This document shows positions 1-6,236 of a stretch of DNA of 16,369 nucleotides, in pieces. The stretch's first letter is position 1. Every line of letters begins with the position of its first letter. Below the pieces are notes generated by a model. It had not been told where the DNA came from and did not search any database. It worked only from the letters and a program-made list of their open reading frames with translations. The stretch lies in assembly GCA_963966765.1 (NCBI GenBank), contig CAXAAR010000049.1:1-16369 (forward strand), written 5' to 3'. Made by a program: the position numbers and the translations under genes. Origin of the DNA: Aequoribacter sp003520285 (lineage in GTDB: Bacteria > Pseudomonadota > Gammaproteobacteria > Pseudomonadales > Halieaceae).

Positions 1-145
1 AGAAAGTCATCGCCCAGGGTTCATCGAATGAGGTGATCGGCTCGATCGTGAATGGTAGTTCTTGTTCTGCTTTTACACTAGTGGCATAGATGAGCATCAC
101 GGTAAGAGCACATGTTGTCATCAATTGGGTCATAGCAGTCGTCAT
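1..145 (-). CDS. PQQ-dependent aldose sugar dehydrogenase (glucose/sorbosone dehydrogenase family), N-terminal part only
   Basis: Only the first 48 codons are in the window; the gene runs off the left edge. The reading begins MTTAMTQLMTTCALTV, a hydrophobic export signal, with a likely cleavage after SVKA. The mature start is EQELPFTIEPITSFDEPWAMTF. The pattern of a short strand followed by F-x-x-PWAMTF is typical of the first blade of soluble PQQ-dependent sugar dehydrogenases (GSDH family), periplasmic beta-propellers that oxidise aldoses using PQQ and calcium. No catalytic residue is visible in this piece. The start at 145 is preferred over the in-frame ATG at 133 because AGGA lies 8 bases upstream of it. 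It is divergent from the TonB receptor at 401, which could point to shared regulation. Family assignment rests on a short stretch, so it is probable rather than certain. Confidence 0.6.
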   Translation of the reverse strand, partial: MTTAMTQLMTTCALTVMLIYATSVKAEQELPFTIEPITSFDEPWAMTF

Positions 146-191
146 AGCAAAATATCCTGAAGTCAGCTGATCGTTGTTTAAAATTTGTTGG

Positions 192-203
192 CCTAAGCTT
201 AGG
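192..203. promoter_or_regulatory. Perfect 12-base palindrome CCTAAGCTTAGG, possible operator
   Basis: The twelve bases are self-complementary. They lie just downstream of the predicted start point of the minus-strand promoter, where a bound repressor would block the sugar dehydrogenase transcript. The spot is also between two divergent genes. The site is seen directly; its role as an operator is inference. Confidence 0.35.
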
Positions 204-212
204 TAGAGCATG

Positions 213-240
213 CTTATAGCCCAGTTCATCGTGTTGTCAG
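213..240 (-). promoter_or_regulatory. sigma-70 promoter for the sugar dehydrogenase
   Basis: Read on the minus strand there is a -35 CTGACA (240-235), a 16-base spacer and a -10 TATAAG (218-213). Five of six bases match consensus in each box. The expected transcription start near 206 leaves a leader of about 60 bases before the ATG at 145. Confidence 0.55.
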
Positions 241-316
241 TCTAGCCGAAAGGGTGGAACCGTGCATCGATGGTTGACTCGGAATTGCTCGCCCAGCGAG
301 TCATTAAAATGCCATC

Positions 317-371
317 AAATATTCAATATTTCGTCATGAACATGACCAGGGTTTGACTTGAAAAGGTCATG
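317..371. promoter_or_regulatory. Cluster of inverted repeats upstream of the first TonB receptor
   Basis: Three nested symmetries occur here. AAATATT at 317-323 mirrors AATATTT at 325-331 around a single C. GTCATG at 333-338 mirrors CATGAC at 341-346 with two bases between. CATGACC at 341-347 is also the inverse of GGTCATG at 365-371, with 17 bases between that include the -35 like TTGACT. AATATTCAA at 319-327 is in addition the inverse of TTGAATATT at 401-409, which contains the receptor start codon. Such a cluster fits a regulator-binding region, but no binding protein can be named. Confidence 0.4.
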
Positions 372-381
372 CCCTTATCGC
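353..381 (+). promoter_or_regulatory. Possible promoter of the first TonB receptor
   Basis: TTGACT (353-358) matches the -35 consensus at five of six bases. Seventeen bases later TATCGC (376-381) is a poor -10, matching three of six. If used, the leader before the TTG at 401 would be only about a dozen bases. The weakness of the -10 would suit an activated promoter, given the palindromes around it. Confidence 0.3.
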
Positions 382-400
382 GTCGTGCGTTATATCAATT

Positions 401-2818
401 TTGAATATTAGGCGCACGACTCAGTCAAACCAACATGATGCTTACAATGGAGACAACAAGAAAACCTTTTTCTCGCGCAAAACGAAACTCGCCGTCGCGG
501 TGATGGCAGCGCTACACGCAAGCGCAGTAGTTTCTCAAACTGATACGCAAGACACCAATCTAGAGATTGAAGAGATTTTGGTGGTTTCAAAGAGCGCAAC
601 TTACGCGAACAACGAAATCAACGAGAGCATGAAGCTCCAAAACTCTAGCATTACTAGCATTAACAATTTGATTGATAACTTGCCAGGTGTGACAGTACAC
701 GAAGGCGACGCATTTGGTTTCGACGACTGGTCGACCGCTATTACCGTTCGTGGTTTTCAGACTAATCTTGCGGAACAGCAGGTGGGATCCACTATCGATG
801 GCTTACCGAATGGCGGCTCAAACTACGGCGGTGGTGCGAAAGCAAACCGTTACATCGACACAGCTAACTTAGCAACAATCGAAGTTGCCCAGGGTACCGC
901 TGACATCTCGTCACGTTCACTTGAGTCTCTCGGTGGAACGCTAAACTATGTCACATCAGATCCAGAGATGGAGGAGCGTGTGCGGGTTGAATATCTTAGC
1001 GGGCAATACGACGCTAAGCGATTCTACACCCGTTATGATTCTGGTCTGATCGGTGGCAAAACCCGTTTTTCTGTTTCAGCATCGCACCAAGAAGCAACCG
1101 ATTGGATGGAAGGTTCGGCTCAAAATGAGCGTGATCATTTCGCTGCGAAGATGGTCTCTGAATTAGATGCGGTGACGCTGAGCGCCTATCTTTCAATCGA
1201 CGAGATCCACGAAGACAACTACCAGCGAGTGTATTCAAAAGCGGATTATGTTGAATACCCAAATTGGGACCAATTGATTGGGAACTGGACAAACACACCC
1301 TACACTAACCAGACTTATCGTCGGGGTTGGTCGACCCTGCGTGAAAATTTATTTGCTTACGGCAAGATGAAGTGGGATGTCACTGATAGCATCACTCTTG
1401 ATGCCGCTGCTTATTACCACGATAACGAAGGTCGTGGAGATTGGATTCCGCCCTATTTAGTCGACGTCGTGGCAGATGGCAGTGGTAATCCCGAAAGCGA
1501 GTTTTCTGGTGCTCGGGTTCAAGGCGGCTCTGCTTTGGGTACCATTTTCTTTGTTGACGGCAACGGTGTGGCTCTGAGTCCGCAAGCAGGGTGTGTCTCG
1601 TCGATTACCTTTCCTTATGGCGGTGCCGGCGCTCAGTATGATCCTGCCTGCTACGCAGCGAATGCCATTCCGGTGCAGTCATACCGACACACGCATTACC
1701 AAAAAGAGCGTACTGGTTTTACTGCTGACCTGACATGGAACACCAGTGACAACAACGTCTTGCGTGCTGGCGTATGGTACGAAGATGGTGATCGTGAAGA
1801 GTATCGCGACTGGCATAAACTGACAGATGCCCGGATTGGAATCGAATTTGAGAATCCAGCCTATTGGGTACAGTACAGCCGAGCCTATCCTCAAGACGTC
1901 TTGAAGTGGTACGTCGAAGACAGTCTGACTTTGGGTGACCTCAAGTTAACCTTGGGTGCGAATCAATATCTGGTTGAAGTATCCAGACAAGATAAGTTTG
2001 GTGACAGCTCGAATACAGTGCTCGATTCCGATTCTGACGTGCTAATGTCGGCCGGCTTCGTGTATGAGACGCCCATGGACGGCTTGAGCGTTTTTGGCGG
2101 TTTGGCCGAGAACTTCAAGTCGATCTCGGACAATATTCTAGAGCGTGAGTCTGCCGATCTTGCGCAGCTAGAACCAGAAACTTCGGACGTGATGGAAGTC
2201 GGTCTGCGTTATACCGGTGATCGTTTATATGCCACAGCCACTTATTTTGATTCGCAGTTCGAGAATCGGATTATCTTTTTGGCACCCGGCAGCAGCGCTG
2301 GTAATGATTACTTGATCGGCAATGATGGCACCTATTTCAACGCGGGTGGTATCGACTCTTCTGGTCTGGAAATCGCCGCGACGTTTAACGTGGATGCAAA
2401 CTGGTCGGTATACGGTGCGTTTACCTCACTCGACTCAGTCTATAAAGGGTCGGGTAATAGTGCAGTGGATGCCGAGAATGGTATTTTTGCTGGCAACGAT
2501 GTAACCGGTATTCCCGAGACCATGTGGGTAGTGTCTGTTGATTATACGAACGACACGATAACAGCGGGTTTGAGTGCAAAGTCGACCGGCGAGCGCGCGG
2601 TGAATACAGCGAACTCTTGGTATGCTGACGAGTACACTTTACTCGACGCATATGTGTCGGTATCGGGTGAGCGTTTGTCTGAATCGCTGTCGGGTTTCCG
2701 TCTACACGCTCAAATCTTCAACTTGGCGGATGAGCGCTATGAGGGTGTTGTGAGCTCTAACGCGATTTGGTTAGGTGCACCTCGCACAGCGACTATTGGA
2801 TTAACGTTCGACTTCTAA
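401..2818 (+). CDS. TonB-dependent outer-membrane receptor, substrate unknown
   Basis: An 805-residue outer-membrane active transporter that would take up a ligand with energy from TonB-ExbBD. Order: a long basic leader with a hydrophobic segment (about 29-45), probably cleaved after SAVVSQ; a TonB-box-like IEEILVVS (56-63); a plug domain (about 75-190) with ITVRGFQTN, IDGLPNGGSNYGGG and the segment ADISSRSLESLGGTLNYVT; then a beta-barrel ending in LGAPRTATIGLTFDF with the terminal Phe typical of outer-membrane proteins. An extracellular loop carries a Cys pair (SPQAGC and DPAC), likely a disulphide. The only suitable start is TTG at 401; the frame is closed by TGA at 359, and the first ATG (codon 35) would cut into the signal peptide. 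No good ribosome-binding site precedes the TTG. No heme, B12 or siderophore gene lies beside it, so the ligand is not deducible. Confidence 0.9.
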   Translation: MNIRRTTQSNQHDAYNGDNKKTFFSRKTKLAVAVMAALHASAVVSQTDTQDTNLEIEEILVVSKSATYANNEINESMKLQNSSITSINNLIDNLPGVTVHEGDAFGFDDWSTAITVRGFQTNLAEQQVGSTIDGLPNGGSNYGGGAKANRYIDTANLATIEVAQGTADISSRSLESLGGTLNYVTSDPEMEERVRVEYLSGQYDAKRFYTRYDSGLIGGKTRFSVSASHQEATDWMEGSAQNERDHFAAKMVSELDAVTLSAYLSIDEIHEDNYQRVYSKADYVEYPNWDQLIGNWTNTPYTNQTYRRGWSTLRENLFAYGKMKWDVTDSITLDAAAYYHDNEGRGDWIPPYLVDVVADGSGNPESEFSGARVQGGSALGTIFFVDGNGVALSPQAGCVSSITFPYGGAGAQYDPACYAANAIPVQSYRHTHYQKERTGFTADLTWNTSDNNVLRAGVWYEDGDREEYRDWHKLTDARIGIEFENPAYWVQYSRAYPQDVLKWYVEDSLTLGDLKLTLGANQYLVEVSRQDKFGDSSNTVLDSDSDVLMSAGFVYETPMDGLSVFGGLAENFKSISDNILERESADLAQLEPETSDVMEVGLRYTGDRLYATATYFDSQFENRIIFLAPGSSAGNDYLIGNDGTYFNAGGIDSSGLEIAATFNVDANWSVYGAFTSLDSVYKGSGNSAVDAENGIFAGNDVTGIPETMWVVSVDYTNDTITAGLSAKSTGERAVNTANSWYADEYTLLDAYVSVSGERLSESLSGFRLHAQIFNLADERYEGVVSSNAIWLGAPRTATIGLTFDF

Positions 2819-2834
2819 CTGTGCTTTGATCGAT

Positions 2835-2865
2835 ATGGGAGACCCTTGTGGTCTCCCATTTTTTT
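2835..2865 (+). terminator. Rho-independent terminator of the first TonB receptor
   Basis: ATGGGAGACC (2835-2844) pairs perfectly with GGTCTCCCAT (2850-2859) around the loop CTTGT, and a run of seven T (2859-2865) follows. It sits 17 bases after the receptor stop. On the other strand the hairpin lacks a T run, so for the convergent phoD it can act only as a weak stop. Confidence 0.9.
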
Positions 2866-2873
2866 ACCGGTGA

Positions 2874-4505
2874 CTAAAGAAAACTCAGTCTGCCAGATCG
2901 ACGCGCAACCTTCTCAGAATGAATGACCTTTGTGCTGTAAGTCTTCAGCTCAACGGTACTGACCGCGACATAATCAGCACGAATCATTTCTCGATCAAGC
3001 ACTAACCGCAAATACCCCTGATACAGGTTGCTGGTCCACCGAATATCGGGAGCATGCGCCATAAAGGCCGCATCAATTAGCGCCGCTGTGTCTCTGTCAA
3101 AACCTTGCTCTACAAAGTCGCCCGGCGAGGAAATTCCGGTTGTGCCCAATTCGACCCCCATCGACTCACCGCTTTCATCTGTTAGGTGATTTGCCCAGAA
3201 GCTGTGGCTGTCCCCCGTGAGGACAACGAGATCTTGCACGCCGACTGCTTTACACATCTGATAAAGACGCTCGCGTGCCCAGGGGTAACCATCCCAGGTG
3301 TCTGGATAGAAGGGGAGATTCCAACGACCCTTCCAAAGTAGATCGGCACCTGATGAGGGCGATGGCATGGTGAAACCCATGCTCTCGAGATGGGGTACTG
3401 GTGTTTTCGCCATGGGAATTGCATTCCCCATCAGCCGCCATGGGATGTCACTCGCAGTCGAGTGAGCCAGTTCCTGCATCAGGAATTGCTCCATTTTCTC
3501 TGATAGCATGGGGCGATCTGGGGCGCCGAGCACTGCACGCTGAAATTCGGCAGCCTCTTCTTGCGTTGTGATCTTGTCGACATAGTCCCCGTAATCCACT
3601 TGAAGACTCCGCGCCGTGTGACGTGATTCGACCGTTATCAAGTGCGCTAGATCGCCAAATTGATAGGCGCGCCAGAACTCGCGGCGCTCGAGACCCGCGT
3701 CTGGCTCTCTGATGGGCATCCACTCATAGTAGGCTCGGATTGAACTGTCTCTGCGATCCAGCCAGTTGCCTTCGGTTGGGAACTGATGGTTTTGGGCGCC
3801 GCCCACCCAAGGATTATTGGTGCTTTCGTGGTCGTCCCACACTAGCAGTAAAGGCTTTGCTGCGTGCATCTTCTGGGAGTCAGGATCACTTTTATACTGG
3901 GCATGACGCTCTCGGTAGTCCGCTAAAGAAACGATCTCGTGAATGGGTTTGTGCGAACGATTTAAGCGCAGGCCTTCTTGTACGCCCCATTCAGTAGCAC
4001 CGTATTCATACAGGTAGTCACCAAGGTGAAGCACGAAGTCTACGGCCTCATCTTTGGCGATCGCATCGTACGCATTAAAGTAGCCAAAGGCGTAGTTCGA
4101 GCATGACGCAATAGCAAGCCCCAAAGTGTCTAATCTGCCCATTGGTAGGGTTCGAGTCATGCCGGTAACAGAGACGGCAGGACCGCACTGAAATCGATAG
4201 TGATAACGATTATTGGCTTGCAATCCCTCGACTACGACTTTCACGGTGTAATCAAAATACTCATTAGTGATCGTCTCGCCACTGGCAATGATCTGGTCAA
4301 AAGTCGCGCTCTTGGACACTTGCCAGAGTACTGTTTGTGGCTCTGATACCTGAGAAACGCGCGTCCAAATAACGACGCTGGTGTGATCGGGATCACCGCT
4401 CGCAACGCCGTGTTCAAAGGTCGGCTGTGGCTTCTGGCCGAGAGCATTTGCGGTCATCAACAGTGGCGATGCAGCCAGGCCACGTAACACATCTCTTCTT
4501 TTCAT
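2874..4505 (-). CDS. phoD: PhoD-family alkaline phosphatase/phosphodiesterase, Tat-exported
   Basis: A 543-residue extracytoplasmic enzyme that releases phosphate from phosphate esters; known PhoD enzymes use iron and calcium. The N-terminus MKRRDVLRGLAASPLL is a twin-arginine signal (R3-R4, hydrophobic stretch, cleavage near TANALG). A PhoD N-terminal domain follows: FEHGVASGDPDHTSVVIWTRV (about 30-50). Metal-site motifs are in place: ASC with C135, HLGDYLYEYG with D163, VWDDHE with D224, D225 and H226, MGNAIPM with N361, and LTGDSHSFWANH with D432 and H434, then GTTGISSPG. Length is normal for the family. The start has GGAG six bases ahead. A Pho-box-like sequence 36 bases upstream suggests control by phosphate starvation. 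Convergent with the first TonB receptor and divergent from the HupE gene. Confidence 0.93.
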   Translation of the reverse strand: MKRRDVLRGLAASPLLMTANALGQKPQPTFEHGVASGDPDHTSVVIWTRVSQVSEPQTVLWQVSKSATFDQIIASGETITNEYFDYTVKVVVEGLQANNRYHYRFQCGPAVSVTGMTRTLPMGRLDTLGLAIASCSNYAFGYFNAYDAIAKDEAVDFVLHLGDYLYEYGATEWGVQEGLRLNRSHKPIHEIVSLADYRERHAQYKSDPDSQKMHAAKPLLLVWDDHESTNNPWVGGAQNHQFPTEGNWLDRRDSSIRAYYEWMPIREPDAGLERREFWRAYQFGDLAHLITVESRHTARSLQVDYGDYVDKITTQEEAAEFQRAVLGAPDRPMLSEKMEQFLMQELAHSTASDIPWRLMGNAIPMAKTPVPHLESMGFTMPSPSSGADLLWKGRWNLPFYPDTWDGYPWARERLYQMCKAVGVQDLVVLTGDSHSFWANHLTDESGESMGVELGTTGISSPGDFVEQGFDRDTAALIDAAFMAHAPDIRWTSNLYQGYLRLVLDREMIRADYVAVSTVELKTYSTKVIHSEKVARRSGRLSFL

Positions 4506-4540
4506 ATGAACTCCAAGTTACCGATAGGACGCCCAGATCT

Positions 4541-4559
4541 TGTCAGAATTTTATGACAG
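4541..4559 (-). promoter_or_regulatory. Pho-box-like site upstream of phoD
   Basis: On the minus strand the bases read CTGTCATAAAATTCTGACA. The first eleven match the PhoB box (CTGTCAT plus an A/T-rich spacer) closely. The second half CTGACA starts 13 bases after the first rather than the usual 11, so the match is imperfect; TGTCA and TGACA also form an inverted repeat. About 11 bases further on, CCTATC could be a -10, and the GGAG of phoD follows. The arrangement is what a PhoB-activated promoter would show, but binding is inferred. Confidence 0.45.
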
Positions 4560-4827
4560 AGAGATGCATGGTGTCGGTATGAATGCTGCGTATTCGGACT
4601 GTGCAACAAATCGCTGGTTGCCTGCGTGCTTCTGTTGAGCGAGTACTTTGTGTGGTTCAATTGCGCCGGTATTTATCGAGATTAGGTGGTAAGGTCTTGC
4701 TTATAGCAAGTCAGTTTGTTGTCGGTGGGTTGGGCCCTTGACCCACATACACTGCTCACTTAAGTTGTTTGCCAGGGGCTCTTAAGGCATAGTCACTGGG
4801 TGGTTTGTCTTCTTCGAGTAATGCGTT
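4560..4827. other. Divergent intergenic region with hairpins and a possible promoter for the HupE gene
   Basis: This stretch between phoD and the HupE gene holds no credible ORF. CTTGC (4696-4700) and GCAAG (4706-4710) form a small hairpin with loop TTATA. GTGGGT (4725-4730) and ACCCAC (4741-4746) form another with a 10-base loop. TTGACC (4738-4743) is a fair -35, and 17 bases later TAAGTT (4761-4766) is a weak -10; the second inverted repeat overlaps the -35. That would give a leader of about 55 bases. All are candidates only. Confidence 0.3.
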
Positions 4828-5517
4828 ATGCGGTTGTTTCTGTTGGCTTTAATTGTTTGTGGCGCCGGGGTTCTAAGTGCGACAGACGCTTTAGCCCACG
4901 CTGTGACACAGGGTGACAAAGGGTACATTCAGGAAGTGACGGGTGTTCACTTGTTCCCCTTCTTGTACTTAGGCGCGAAGCATATGGTTACTGGCTATGA
5001 CCATATTTTATTCTTGCTGGGCGTGGTTTTTTTCCTCTATCGAATGAAAGACATCGCGATCTACGTGAGTCTGTTTGCGCTGGGCCACTCTGTGACCATG
5101 CTGGCAGGTGTGTTTTTTGACTTTGGCATTAATAGTTATCTCATCGACGCGATCATCGGTTTCTCTATTGTGTATAAAGCGCTCGATAATTTGGGCGCCT
5201 ATCAGCGTTGGTTTGGGTTCCAGCCGAATACCAAAGCAGCAGTTCTGATTTTTGGGTTCTGTCACGGGTTTGGACTGGCGTCTAAGATTATTGAGTACGA
5301 TATTTCGCCGAACGGATTAGTCCAAAACTTGCTGGCTTTTAATGTCGGTGTCGAAATAGGACAGTTGTTGGCACTGGCTGCAATTCTCATTCTGATAGGA
5401 TTTTGGCGTCGCCAAGACAGCTTTTTAAAGCAGGCATATACCGCCAATGTCATCATGATGACAGCCGGTTTTCTATTAGTCGGCTATCAGCTTGCCGGCT
5501 ATTTTGTGAGCGCTTAG
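4828..5517 (+). CDS. HupE/UreJ-family integral membrane protein
   Basis: A 229-residue protein with a cleavable signal peptide (MRLFLLALIVCGAGV, cleavage after ALA at 23) and about six membrane segments. Family-typical motifs are GYDH (56-59), LGHSVT (85-90), FGFCHGFGL (142-150) and FNVGVEIGQ (171-179). The buried His, Asp and Glu residues are why the family is proposed to move nickel or cobalt, but members outside hydrogenase and urease clusters are not well characterised, and no hydrogenase or urease gene is present here. Cleavage would leave His24 as the mature N-terminal residue. The start ATG at 4828 has only a weak GAG before it; an ATG at 4821 is out of frame. The gene is followed after 37 bases by a membrane-anchored partner on the same strand, so they probably form one transcript. 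Confidence 0.85.
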   Translation: MRLFLLALIVCGAGVLSATDALAHAVTQGDKGYIQEVTGVHLFPFLYLGAKHMVTGYDHILFLLGVVFFLYRMKDIAIYVSLFALGHSVTMLAGVFFDFGINSYLIDAIIGFSIVYKALDNLGAYQRWFGFQPNTKAAVLIFGFCHGFGLASKIIEYDISPNGLVQNLLAFNVGVEIGQLLALAAILILIGFWRRQDSFLKQAYTANVIMMTAGFLLVGYQLAGYFVSA

Positions 5518-5545
5518 CCCTCGTTGTTAACTGAAGTAATCGAGT

Positions 5546-5549
5546 GAGG
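5546..5549 (+). promoter_or_regulatory. Ribosome-binding site fixing the start of the membrane-anchor gene
   Basis: GAGG lies five bases before the ATG at 5555. A GTG at 5549 opens the same frame two codons earlier but overlaps this site, so ATG 5555 is the likely start. Confidence 0.65.
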
Positions 5550-5554
5550 TGTGT

Positions 5555-6229
5555 ATGTATAACTCAGATATCCCTAGCCGAGCTGAACTCCCCAGTGCCG
5601 AGCGATTGTTACGTTCAACCCTGATCGCATTGGTTACTGCGATGATATTGCTCTTTACCGTGGTATTGCCCTCGGAATACGGTATTGATCCTACCGGTGT
5701 GGGTTGCATGTTGGGATTAACGGCGATGGGAGAGATCAAGCAGCAATTGCTCGAGGAAGCAGAGCAAGAGGCAACGCTCGCCACAAGCACTGAGCCGGCA
5801 GAAGTAGTGGTTACTCCGCCTGTGCCAGATACGGACATGTCTGCCCCCGAACTGGTCACGGCAGACGCATCTCAGCCCTCGGAATCTCTCGCAGTGGCAG
5901 AGACAGAGACAGCTTGGGATGACACCCTGGTCATCCAGCTCGAGCCGGGCGAAGCAGCAGAGGTAAAAGTACAAATGACGGCAGGTGCGAAGCTCGTGTT
6001 TGAATGGATTGCAGATCCTGGCCACCTGAATTCCACTTGGCACGGGAATGGCACTGCAGGAGAGAAAGCGACTTATCGCAACGGTCGTGCAGAGAATTTT
6101 CGAGAGGGGGAGCTGATACCCTCTTTCGATGGGCGTCACGGCTGGTTCTGGCGCAATCGTTCGAACGACACCGTGACACTAACGCTCAATGTGCGAGGCA
6201 ATTACTCTTCGATCAAACGTGTTTTGTGA
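5555..6229 (+). CDS. Membrane-anchored periplasmic protein paired with the HupE-like protein, function unknown
   Basis: A 224-residue protein with a short cytoplasmic N-terminus, one membrane helix (about 20-39, STLIALVTAMILLFTVVLPS), a second mildly hydrophobic stretch (45-58), an acidic Ala/Glu/Pro/Thr-rich linker (about 62-120), and a C-terminal beta-rich domain (about 122-224). That domain holds WIADPGHLNSTWHG and HGWFWRNRS (195-203), with aromatic and His residues that could bind a ligand or metal. No enzyme motif is recognised. It starts 37 bases after the HupE stop and has its own good GAGG site, so the two are likely co-transcribed and may act together at the inner membrane. I recall similar proteins annotated only as a transmembrane anchor protein. 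The stop lies 7 bases from that of the convergent peptidase gene, with no terminator between. Confidence 0.8.
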   Translation: MYNSDIPSRAELPSAERLLRSTLIALVTAMILLFTVVLPSEYGIDPTGVGCMLGLTAMGEIKQQLLEEAEQEATLATSTEPAEVVVTPPVPDTDMSAPELVTADASQPSESLAVAETETAWDDTLVIQLEPGEAAEVKVQMTAGAKLVFEWIADPGHLNSTWHGNGTAGEKATYRNGRAENFREGELIPSFDGRHGWFWRNRSNDTVTLTLNVRGNYSSIKRVL

Positions 6230-6236
6230 AACCCCG

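Noticed and set aside
4690..4827. Possible cobalamin or metal riboswitch ahead of the HupE-like gene
   Set aside because: Two small hairpins are present, but the conserved cobalamin box and core are not recognisable and the leader after the candidate promoter is too short.
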